Origin: Lyophyllum atratum
Taxonomy: Eukaryota; Basidiomycota; Agaricomycetes; Agaricales; Lyophyllaceae
Assembly: GCA_014905825.1 (NCBI GenBank)
Contig: JACGCN010000005.1
Span: 2,232,001-2,296,000 of the forward strand
DNA length: 64,000 nt
Direction: 5' to 3'
In this document: positions 45,773 through 56,456 of the stretch, in pieces
How positions within the stretch are numbered: position 1 is the first letter of the stretch
How the letters are laid out: each line of letters begins with the position of its first letter
Notes under the pieces: generated by a model
Told to the model about the DNA's origin: nothing
The model's database searches: none
What the model saw: only the letters and a program-made list of their open reading frames with translations
Translations under genes and position numbers: made by a program

Positions 45773-47138
45773 ATGATCTACTCTTCTCTTGTTGTTTTAG
45801 CTTCATTCCTTGTGTCGCAGGCAGCTGCACACGGTGGTGTCAGTTCCTATGTCATCGGTGGTAAGCATTTCTCGCAAAATATCATAGCGTGGCGCCGACT
45901 GGTCTACTATTTCAAGGAACCACCTACCCCGGATGGTCTCCCTACAATACCCCCACTGGACAGACCAGCGTCGAGCGGCCATACAGTACGTTTTCTCCCG
46001 CTTAATGCTCACGAGGTCCTTGATATATTTCATGACAGGCAGCTATGACCCGTACGCCTAAAACCAGTGATGTCCAAGTATTAGAAGCTAACGTCACGCC
46101 TTCAGCATCCTGTCGCCTACAGCTTCGGTATGTCCGCTCATGACTTCACCTTCTAACAACCAACTTAAGACCCTCTTTTTAGACCATGAGCTGCAATAAC
46201 AACGGACAGGCTGGTCCCCTTCAGCTCTCGGCCACCGTGGCTGCAGGCACCGCTATCACCGCTAAGTGGAAGTACGATACTGAATATAATATGCAACCCA
46301 AAGCGACTCATGTTTCTGTAATGTCCTAGTCAGTGGACACACGCTCAAGGTCCCGTGATGGTGTACATGGCCAAATGCTCCGGCTCCTGCACTTCTGCGA
46401 ATAGCAACAGTCTTTCGTGGTTCAAGATTGCGCACACAGGTATGAACGACTATCTCTTGACTATCTGTCTCCGCGATCGTCTCACTAAGGACCATGATTT
46501 TATTAGGTTTGGTCTCTGGTAACCTCCCGTACGTCGAGTGTTTGTGGTTGGTGGAGGAACCCATCTAACGTCTTCTCAGTAATGGTGTCTGGGGAACTGG
46601 ACAAGTCATGAACTCCCTCTCTTACACCGCCACCATCCCCGCCTCCCTCGCTGCCGGCGAGTACCTCATCAGGGTAAGAAATAGACAATTTCGTTATCAT
46701 AATGCAGATTAGATTGACGGTAACCTTTCAGCACGAGCTCCTCGCCCTGCACCAGGCCAACACCCCGCAATTCTACCCAGAGTGTCAGTCACATCCGTAA
46801 ACATATACGGACTCCTCATTCGTGACACATAAAAATCTGCAGGCGGTCAGCTCACCGTTACTGGGGGAGGAGGAAAGACCCCCAGCGGAAGCTACCTCGT
46901 CAAATTCCCTGGTGACTATTCATTTCACGTTTCCAATTCTATGGCGTATTGACCCACACTTTTCTAGGTGCGTACTCCATGTCCGACCCTGGTGTCAATA
47001 TCAACATCTACACCGCCGAGGCTGCCACCACTACGACCTACACCATCCCAGGACCTGGTATGTCCATGCATCATATGATATGTGAACCATACGATATTGA
47101 CGAACGCTGGGTTTACAGCTGTCTGGAACGGTCAGTGA
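45773..47138 (+). CDS. AA9 lytic polysaccharide monooxygenase
   Basis: Predicted exons: 45773-45860, 45917-45985, 46039-46051, 46106-46127, 46183-46271, 46330-46439, 46507-46528, 46580-46673, 46732-46783, 46843-46911, 46968-47057 and 47119-47138 (738 nt, 245 residues). It is a secreted copper enzyme that oxidatively cleaves cellulose or related glucans. The signal peptide is residues 1-19, and cleavage leaves His20 as the N-terminal copper-brace ligand (HGGVSSY). The second brace His is His98 in WTHAQGPVMVYMA, and the axial Tyr is Tyr184 in QFYPEC, with Gln182 next to it. Cys68 and Cys187 are a likely disulfide pair. No carbohydrate-binding module follows; the protein ends AVWNGQ. Four of the twelve exons are only 13, 20, 22 and 22 nt long. 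Confidence 0.93.
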
Positions 47139-47275
47139 ATATGTTTGGGAGGCTGGGGCGGTCATGTACCTAGTTCAGTTGTGCGACTTTCGTCAATATC
47201 CATGTCATTTCCGATCCTCGTCTCCGTTGGGTATAAATTTACATAAGGCTAATGCGAGACTTGGTGTTACCGATT

Positions 47276-49334
47276 TCACCGTAGCTCGAACCCAGAATCG
47301 GAGTCATGGTCCGGTTCTGCACAATGGTCGGGCCATGGACCCAATTGCGGCATCTGTATCCGCTCCAAAATCCACAGCTTCTCTTCCTTGTGCATTTTCA
47401 ACAGAGCACCCAGCCGTTCCATCGTCAACTCGTTGGGCTTTAGTTTTGCAATGGAACCGATCTCCCATCGTTCGAAGCTCTTCACGCTTGCTACTGTTTT
47501 CCAGTGGCGCTCCACATACGCGTCCGGTTTTGTTTCTGTAATCAGGTGCGTCACGGATGTGTTGGCCGTGAGATCCTCCATGGTGAGCGACTCTGTCTTG
47601 TTATACACCCAGCAAGCGCCCTGGCACCCACGGTGACATTCCTTGGAGGAAGGGACGTGGGTCGCAGGAAGTCGAGGTCCTTCGTTGAAGTGAAGGAAGA
47701 GGGAAGCTCCAGTCTGAGCTGCGAGGTTTGATATGTGTACATGTACTGGTGCTGTAGAAATAAAATGGTTGTCGTGGGTGAGATTCAGACATGAGGCCAT
47801 TCGTAACGTACGATTATAAGTTGGATAAAGTTGGTGCAAGAGCGCAAGTGCTTGACCGCCTGGGTAATTGTTCATCGATGTCAGTGTTAGGATGGTTGTA
47901 ACCGCGACATTGAGTCCTAGGAGCGCTGGCACCGATAGGAACGATAGACGCCCACGAAGGGTGTTCTTTGGAAGTGATACCCTACAAAGTAGATCAGCGA
48001 GTGCACATATGGCTCTAAGATTTGCCGTTGTCTTACATCCACCTTGCACCTCTTGCGGCCGCGATGTTAAATGCAGGCACAACGTAGATGATAAAGCGCC
48101 ATTCCTTATGTTGAAGGCCGCTAATCAAGCCTAAGAAAACAAAAAAGGGAAATAGGAGGTCGCGGATGCGCTGGTCACAGAAGAGTCCAATTATGGACAG
48201 AGGGAAGGCGGAAAGGAGCAGTTTTGGAAGGTAGTTTGTCCAGTATGTGGATAGAGGGGAAGTCTGGAGGAAATGAGGGTGGTTTACGGGCACTGGGAAG
48301 AACAAGGACGTACACCCCATTCTGAGCTCTTGCCCTGAAGAACATTGAAGTAGATTCCGGCAAATTCAGGCCAAATGTAAGGTTGGTTCCAGAAGAAAGA
48401 GTCCACGATGACAGTCAAGGCTTGATATTCGTAAAGACATATCATTCAATGAGGAGATAATTCTAAGCACACACCCAAGGACAGCAGGCCAGAGACAAGA
48501 CCGACTTTGATGACCTTGAAAAGAGTCATGTTTCGGTGAAGAAGTGACTGAAGTACGATGGGAGCCAGCAATAACAGGACTTCAGCCCGGAGTACGACTG
48601 CCGTGAATGTAAGAAGAGAAATTGCTGCAGTTAAACTCCTCTGCGAGGGCTTTGTTTGATTGGGGGCTCGATCAACGAGGAGATATATAGCAATATTCAC
48701 TGTGTTGATTTGAGGAGCGGTTCAAGACTAATGTTATGAGCGATGACGTACCTGGCAGCAAAGCGAACATGTTGGGCAAGGTCCTGCCCATCCAGAATGG
48801 TAGATGGAATTGTGTAATCGTCAGAAGAGTAAAAAACAGGCCAGAAAGTCGGCCAAAACGACGTGAAACGGCGCGCCGGATAAGGCATAGCCCGAACGCG
48901 TTCGAACTCGCCAAAACAAGACGGACTGGGAGTACCATACCTGATTAGACGGAGACGGTAAATCATGAGAGTCATTGAAATCCCACCAAGTATTTGGAGA
49001 TCAAACTCCTGGGATATTAGTCCCTTCCAACTCGCCAGTTCGATGATAGGTTGTGAGAGCCATGACAACAGGACTGCTCCTACGAATGTCCTGGGAACTG
49101 CGCCTGAGAAGGTGAAATGGTCATAAAACCTATTCTATCCGAATGCTCTCAGTAATTCAGACTAGGAACAGGTTTAGTCTGCTCACATAGGGGAGGATAT
49201 TTGTAGCAATGCCGTACCCAAGGATATCATGGGTCGCGTGGAGGTTAAAGCTCTCTTCGACTTTGGTATAGGGTGCTAGGATTACATGTGCCCACCCCGT
49301 AACCAATATTAGGCCGTCCAGAGCGATGCTCATA
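47276..49334 (-). CDS. ALG12: dolichyl-P-Man:Man7GlcNAc2-PP-dolichol alpha-1,6-mannosyltransferase (ALG12)
   Basis: A multi-exon minus-strand gene, with start at 49334 and stop at 47276. The last intron is 47982-48036; other boundaries are approximate. It is a GT22 family ER membrane enzyme that adds the eighth mannose to the lipid-linked N-glycan precursor. The N-terminus carries the family motif KVEESFNLHATHD. Multiple hydrophobic segments follow (VGAVLLSWLSQPI, ILTLTSM and others). The conserved luminal HKEWRFIIYVVPAFNIAAARGARWM and NYPGGQALALLH are present, and the C-terminal VHVHISNLAAQTGASLF is typical of ALG12. It is divergent from the ABC transporter with 212 bases between start codons. 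Confidence 0.9.
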
Positions 49335-49546
49335 ACTGGTGATCTTGACCTCGAATATTTGGATGCTAAAGGTGGCCCTGGCTAATTCCCCGTCAAGCCC
49401 TGGCCAGAATCTGCCAAACCTGGAAGAGAGTCGGAGGAAAGCAGCCTGTTGATGCTTGTGTGTTTCGGTAGCCGCAGCGACATCACGTTGACCAGCGACC
49501 ATCACCTCCAACGTCCACCACGACCGGCTCGCAAGGAGTCGGGACA

Positions 49547-52500
49547 ATGCCTCCCTTTCTTTCTCTATCGCTACTACTTCTCTTTGCTTCGAATAGAGCT
49601 TTGGCTGGCTTTGGAAACTCATCACACGGCGGATCTAACGCAACCTACGGAATTTCGGCAAGTGGAATATCTATTAGGGTCGAATGAAACGGCGCGTTTG
49701 TTGACTGCCTTGCACCTTGCAGACTTTCTCGACATTAATACCACCAGGTAAACGAAACCGCTACTTGGCCTCGCAGCAAATCCGTTAATAACGTTGTTAT
49801 GCAGAGAAATGCCCGCCATGCTTCAACTGTTTACTACCAGCTTTCACGTGTGGCCAATACGGTAATTGCGACCCATACGACGGCCAATGCAAGTGTCCTC
49901 CGGGATGGGGTGGCATTGACTGTCTGATACCACGTATGTAAAGGTTCCAGTTCAATTAACAGAGCCCTGACCCTGCGTTGGCAGAGTGTGATTCATTGGC
50001 CGATGGGGAACACAGGCGATTGCGCGAATCAGGCCAGAGTTGTGATTGCAAGGATGGGTGGGGCGGTATCAACTGCAATGGTGCGCGGTGATTCACTCTT
50101 ATTTCACAATGTCTCTCACACATCCCAGTCTGCCAGAACGACAAGGCTTGCGTCGGGTTTCCCCTCGCCGGTGCAATCTCCTCCTCGCTGAACGAGGATG
50201 GCTCCGAAGTAGGGAACATGACGTGTTACACAGGTGGCGAGACGGTGTTCAATAATCACCAAATGTGCGACGTCACCAGTGAGTCTATCGGCCGGTCTAC
50301 AGCTTTACCGCGTTTGACATATGTTTCGAAGATCGTAAGATCATCGACATGCTCCCTGGGCGGCCGCCGCAGGTCACTTTCAGCTGTGATACCTCAGACA
50401 AGACGTGTGCATTCCAATTCTGGACTGCGCAGGTCGAGTCGTTCTATTGTGCGCTGGAGGAGTGCAGCTCCGAGAATAGACCGGGCTACGATTCGAACTC
50501 GACTATATACGCTTGCGAAAAGATCAAGTGCAGCTGTGTACCGGGGAGGTTCATTTGCGGAGAGGATGGCAGTGTTGGTGAGCCAATTACCTTACTACGA
50601 CATGTAAACCTACTCAACCCCTGGCGAAGATATCGGCGAATTCTTGACAGAGTCAATCAAGGGCCCAGCCTCATTTAGCTGCAAATCAGGGAAAGGATGC
50701 AAATTTGAGGAGCCTGCGATGAACGACCTCATAGATAGTATCTTTGGGGACCAGTACATCACGTTGGACTGCCACGGCGGCGAGTGCTTGCACTATTCTC
50801 AAGTTCCTGGATACGTTGTACGCTTCTTTTTCTCTCGCATGGGGATCGCATTAAATCGTATCACAGCGTCCTCCCAAACCTGACAACACTCTATGGCTCG
50901 CTCTCAGCGCAGCAAGCGCCGGTCTCATCGTGGTCATCACCTCAGCCAGTAAGATCCGTTCGCTGCTACTCATGCATGTCAACTAAACTTTCAGTCCTGT
51001 GGTACGCCGGGCGCATTGGCGGTGGCGACTACGGTCAGATCCGTCTCCCCGACAACGAAGCCGCGAAGCTTATGACAGACCACGTCCCCGCGTCACTACA
51101 CTTCTCATCTCTGACCTACACGCTTGGCTCACGTGTCATCCTCGACAACATTTCCGGCACCGTAAAGCCCGGGCAGGTCATGGCGATCATGGGCGCGTCT
51201 GGTGCAGGCAAGTCGACGTTCCTCGACATCCTAGCGCGTAAACGCAAACGCGGGACAGTGAGCGGGACGACGCTGGTGAACGGACGCCAGGTCGCGGACT
51301 CGGAATTCAAGGGTGTTATGGGCTTTGTTGACCAGGAGGACACGCTGATGAGCACGTTGACGGTGTATGAGACGGTGTTGTATAGCGCGCTGCTGCGGTT
51401 GCCTCGTGAGATGAGCTATGAGGCAAAGAAGTATAGGACACTGGAGACGATGAACGAGCTCGGCATCTTGGGGATCAAGGATATGAGAATAGGGGATAGC
51501 GGTACGTTTTGTCATTTTACCTGTCGTGGACGGCTGGACTGATATAGTCGGGTAGGTCGGAGGTCCATTTCTGGAGGCGAAAAACGTCGCGTGTCAATCG
51601 CCTGCGAGCTCGTCACGAGTCCTTCGATCTTGTTTTTGGACGAACCAACCAGCGGTAAGTATCCTTCTTATTCGTTTCGCCACGTTACTCATTCGCATCA
51701 GGTCTCGACGCTTTCAATGCCTTCAACGTCGTGGAAAGCTTGGTGTCTCTGGCGAGGAATTATAACCGTACCGTCGTCTTCACCATCCACCAGCCCCGCA
51801 GTAACATCGTCGCACTCTTTGACCAGCTTGTCGTCCTCGCCATGGGCAAATTGGTCTACTCTGGAGAATTTTTGAAATGCCAAGACTACTTCGCCGCCAT
51901 CGGGCAGTCCTGTCCACCTGGGTTCAACATTGCTGACTTTTTGAGTGCGTAACCTTACCCCCTATCAGTATATTCACGGCGCTAATTCACCCTCCCATCC
52001 TCAGTTGATCTCACAATGCACGCTAGTATGGACTCAGGCCAGAACTCGGGCAGCGTCAGCGTGGTCGAGGAATCGCCCCTACTATCGGAGGATACCATTG
52101 ACGAAGAGCGCGGCGTAGGCCACCCCACCCCTGCCGTGCTCCTCTCCGTCCGTTCCCGACCCATGAACAATAGCACCCCCGCTCCCACTCCTGAAGGCGA
52201 AACCGAACGACCCAACTCCATCGCCTCCTCCACCGGCCAATACATCAAGCGCAAGACCTCCCAGCTCTTCGAAGCTGTCACGTCCTCCGGGACCGGCTCT
52301 CCCAAGCCCATCTCCCCGAAGCTCGCGTCACTGGTGGATGAGTATGCCGCGAGCCATATCGCAGTTGGGATCCGGGCGGAGGCGGAGGAGTTGAAGAGGC
52401 AGACGCAGCAGGCGGATAGTGGGCAGAGGGGGGTTGGGGTAGGGAATGACTTGCCGGATGTTGCGCTGGAGACGACGCTGCTGAGGGGAAGGAAGAGGGC

Positions 52501-53791
52501 GAGCTGGGGCACGCAATTTAGGATTCTGAGTGGGAGGGCGTTCAAGAATCTGTATAGGGACCCGGCCCTGTTGGCGGCTCACTATACGTCGTCAATTGTG
52601 CTTGCGCGTGAGTGTTTTTTTTTCTTGCCCTGGTCTTTTGCTGTTGCTGATTTGGGAATGGGGTGTTTAGTTATTTGTGGCCTGTTCTTCCACAACGTTA
52701 CGTGAGTGTCGTGCTCTAGTGGTTCAGTCTGCGCATCTGGACTGATGATGTTATACTTTTCAGGAACGATATCGCAGGATTCCAGAACCGGCTTGGTATG
52801 TCTTGATCCAAGTCAACTCCTTGGGCATTGAGTGATGTTAACCTCGGACAATAGGGATCTTCTTCTTCTCACTAGCACTATTTGGTTTCTCGTGCTTATC
52901 GAGCCTTGGACTGTTTGCGAATGAACGGATCCTCTTCATGCGAGAGAGGTAAGGCTGAATTCCAGCAAAAGCGACATAATATCTAATCTTATGGCAGGGC
53001 GAACGGCTATTACTCCTCCTTCACCTACTTTTCGTCCAAGGTGCGACATCATCTCAACTATTGCGACATGTGTTTAACGGCTTTGAAATAGATCCTATTC
53101 GACATCCTCCCCCTGCGACTCGTGCCACCCCTGATGTTTGGTGGTATCGTGTACGGCCTTGTTGGGCTCGTACCCACCGTTCCAGCGTTCTGGAAGTTTA
53201 TGCTCACGCTTGTGCTGTTCAACCTGACGACTGCAAGCGTGGTGCTACTGCTTTCCATCGCGTTTGCCAGTATCAGCGTTGCCAGTCTGGTCGGGACCTT
53301 GATCATGCTGTTCAAGTGAGATAAAACGCCCGCAAGTCTCATATTGTTCCTGACCGACCTGTGTTCCAGTCTCTTGTTTACAGGATTGCTGATTAACCGC
53401 GACTCCGTCACTCCCGCCTTCCGGTGGTTACACACCGTTTCATTCTTCCACGCGGCATTCGAAGCCCTCGCGGTCAATGAACTGCGATACCTGCAGCTGA
53501 AGGAAATCAAGGTCAGATGGTGACTGACCAAGACCGCTCTGATGTCGCTGATCAATCTCCCATTTTGCAGTATGGTGTCGAACTTGATGTGCCTGCGGCT
53601 ACCATCTTATCGGTGTTTGGTCTCCGATCACAGGTAATGCATGCATGCTGGGTTGCACGGGAGTAGTTGCTGATCTATCACGCTGACAGTCGTTCTGGTG
53701 GCCCAATATCTCGCTTCTTGGAATTTTCTTTGTCACATTTACTACAGTGAGCTTTATGACCCTGCATTTCTTTGTAAAGGAAAAACGGTAG
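49547..53791 (+). CDS. ABCG half-transporter with EGF-like luminal domain (Adp1-like)
   Basis: A plus-strand gene with many introns. The start at 49547 encodes a signal peptide ([20 protein letters not shown]). A Cys-rich EGF-like region follows ([44 protein letters not shown]), then one membrane span near 50900-51010, then an ABCG-type nucleotide-binding domain: Walker A GASGAGKS (about 51194), signature SGGEKRR (about 51573), Walker [11 protein letters not shown] (about 51627). After a Ser-rich linker comes an ABC-2 type membrane domain ([55 protein letters not shown]) ending FFVKEKR. This architecture is that of yeast Adp1. The transported substrate is unknown. The first two exon boundaries are uncertain: after the signal peptide the frame meets TGA at 49687 unless an intron is removed. 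Confidence 0.9.
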
Positions 53792-54353
53792 AGGATATTT
53801 TATGTATACTATAACTATTATCGACATCTTGGAGTCTTTCTGTTTCCTGAGAGCACATGTGAAGATAGAAAAGAGAACTTGCTGCTTATCAGGCATTTTA
53901 CGACTGCGGTAGAGATCACCGATCAGCGTTCGCAAACAACTGTCATGCTTCCCGACACCCGCCATCGGTGCTCATGCTCCCACCAAGGTCCTCGTTCGTT
54001 CTATAACCTTGGAAAGGATAGCTCTACTTCTGCGAGAAATCTGGTAAGGAGGTCCTATAAATGTGTAAGGGACTTGGAAATCTGATTTGTCAGTCGCCTT
54101 TTGTTCTGACGCAAGATAGTTCCGCCCAATACCGATGTCGCGATTAGATTTGGAAGATCTCTTCTACCACAAATGCCTCGAGATCATCTCAGCTCTGTCA
54201 GCATTATGATTGACGCAGCCCAGCAAAGTAAGCCCTCTTTCTCGTTACCAAGCACTCCATTTTTCTCAAGCTGAAGCCTTATAAGATGAGGCATCGCGCC
54301 CTCCACCGGACCACACCTTCGACCCATCCCCATCTCGTTAAACTACATCCACC
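53792..54353. other. intergenic
   Basis: No gene is seen. A ttataag TATA-like word at 54279-54285 lies 75 bases upstream of the reductase start. Confidence 0.5.
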
Positions 54354-55618
54354 ATGCCCGGCACACAGAAAGCCCTGTTCCTCGAATCCAAGTTCGGAGC
54401 GTTCACAGTCAAAGAAAATACAATCCCCACTCCTGGCGCGGGTCACCTCTTGGTCCGGGTCGAAGCTGTCGGGCTAAACCCTGTCGACTGGAAGGTCCAG
54501 AAATATGGGATTTACATTGAGAACTTCCCTGCCGTGATGGGGACGGATATCTCTGGGGTGGTTGAGAAGGTTGGCGAAGGCGTTTCTAACTTCGCTGTGG
54601 GCGACAGAGTGTATGTTCCATAGCTACAGTTTTATCTTTTTTGAAACTCACGGAATTTGTCTAGGCTATTCCAGGGTGCCTGGGGAAATGAGCTGGCTGG
54701 GTACCAGCAATACAATCTGACTATTGCAGAGACAACCGCTAAGGTATGTCCAGAATCATCTGGGTTCGAGGACTGTATTTAATATTCACTTCCAGATCCC
54801 CGCACACATGTCTTTCGAACAGGCTGCCACGATCCCCGTTGCCATCGCTGCTTCCGTAGGAGGACTTTACCTGCCCAAACCCCACGGAGCTGGTCTTACA
54901 GCCCCTCTCGACGCTTCGACGGAAGGAAAATACGCCGGGAAGCCAATCGTAGTCCTTGGAGGTGCCACCTCCGTCGGCCAATATTGTACGCAAACACTTA
55001 ACCACGTCTAACCAAAAAACCAAAAACTTACCTTGCTGCATCTAGCCATCCAATTCGCGAAACTCTCCGGTTTCTCTCCCATCATCACCACCGCCTCCCC
55101 CAAACACGCCGACTTCCTTAAATCCCTCGGCGCAACCCACGTCCTGGACCGCCACCTCGATTCCGCTGCACTCACGGCTGAAGTTGCCAAGATCACTTCA
55201 GCACCCATCGAGATCGTCTACGACGCTGTCTCCCTGCCCGACACCCAGCAGATCGGCTATAGCCTCCTCGCCCCGGGCGGCCACCTTACACTTGTCCTCC
55301 AGAAGAACGCCCAGGTCACGGCGGTGGAAGGGAAGGATATCACGACTGTCCTTGGTATGTGGACGCTTCCACATTCCCGGGAGCTTGGGGTGCAGCTCTA
55401 CAGCAGGCTCGGTGAGCTGCTAGAGAAGGGCGCAGTCAAGGTACGTTGCTCCCTTCTAACAGCTTTGGCGAGGCCTTGGACTTATTGTGATGCGACAGCC
55501 GAACAGAGTGGAAGTACTCCCCGGCGGTCTGAACAGTGTTGTTGGTGGTCTAGAGAGACTGAAGGCGGATCAGGTGTCGGGTGTGAAGCTCGTCGTACGT
55601 CCTCAGGAAACAGTATAA
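54354..55618 (+). CDS. MDR-family oxidoreductase (dispersed fourth copy)
   Basis: Predicted exons: 54354-54610, 54665-54743, 54796-54985, 55046-55440 and 55499-55618 (1041 nt, 346 residues). The layout is the same as in the array at 15876-21154: a GroES-like domain (MPGTQKALFLESKFG, GLNPVDWKVQKYGIYIENFPAVMGTD) and a Rossmann motif, VVLGGATSVGQY, followed by SGFSPIITTASPKH. Wording in exons 3 to 5 (AGLTAPLD, LPDTQQIGYSLLAPGG, ERLKADQVSGVKLVVRPQE) is closest to the pseudogene at 15876. Exon 4 is 6 nt longer than in the other two intact copies. It is predicted to be a zinc-less NADPH-dependent reductase; substrate unknown. Confidence 0.88.
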
Positions 55619-56074
55619 AGACCCATCCTTGCCATGCAAACGTAAAATTCAAATGTTGTACTTTCATTCCTGACGTTAGAGCCTGACGAGAACCTGAGAA
55701 TCCTGAGCATTTTTTCTCGGCTAATCTAGTTCTCGATAATTTGGCCCAGTCTAACACAATTCGCTCATCCTGAACAATCTGAGCGCTGTGCATCGTATTA
55801 GCGCATGGCATTGGGACTTGGAAGATACGCCCTTCAGACCAACATCATACAAAACAAACCTTATCGTAAAGAGGTCATCATGCGTGTTATGATCGTCGCG
55901 CAGACGCGACCTCGTTCCCAATGGATCCAACGAAGGCGAGTCCATTGCCGATGATTCGATGTCGCGCGTGCTATTGGTAGAATATTTGAACGTTTGCCCT
56001 GGCCCCTGCGAGATTCTCTTGGTAAAAGGAACGATGGGTCCCGAAACTTGACCTAAGGTTCGTTAGCAAAAAGC
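55619..56074. other. intergenic
   Basis: Nothing was recognised between the reductase 3' end and the tRNA gene. Confidence 0.5.
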
Positions 56075-56180
56075 TGACAAGAGTGGGACTTGAACCCACG
56101 CCATCTTACGATGATGAGAACCCGCGAATGCAGGTAAGCTACGCTTGAGTCACACGCCTTAACCGCTCGGCCATCTTGCC
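56075..56180 (-). tRNA. tRNA-Leu(CAA) with intron, copy 1
   Basis: The reverse complement starts GGCAAGATGGCCGAGCGGTT, with A box TGGCCGAGCGG and B box GGTTCAAGTCC. The acceptor stem GGCAAGA pairs with TCTTGTC. The anticodon loop CTCAAG gives anticodon CAA at 56145-56147. An intron of about 23 nt follows the base 3' to the anticodon, as is common in fungal tRNA-Leu(CAA). A long variable arm (CATCGTAAGATG) fits a type II tRNA. A T-run just downstream (aaaaa at 56068-56072 on the plus strand) is a Pol III terminator. Confidence 0.92.
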
Positions 56181-56456
56181 TTGTAACACCAGCCAGCACG
56201 CGACTTGACAGTCGTCGGTATAAGCATAGGGCACAGTAAGAGGGGGTATCCGTAAAAGCAGAGGCGCAATATCAAATTTTAAGGACTTGTTGAGTCGCTG
56301 AATATGACGGATGGTGATGCGAGAGGATAAAGACTTGACGAAGGCATGAAAGACGCGGTTGTCACAGATTCTGGCACGGTCTCGTGATCTCGCCAGCGTA
56401 ACTGTCACACCGCGAAATTTCAATTGTGCTCTTCATCACTCACCCCTCGTTGTACC

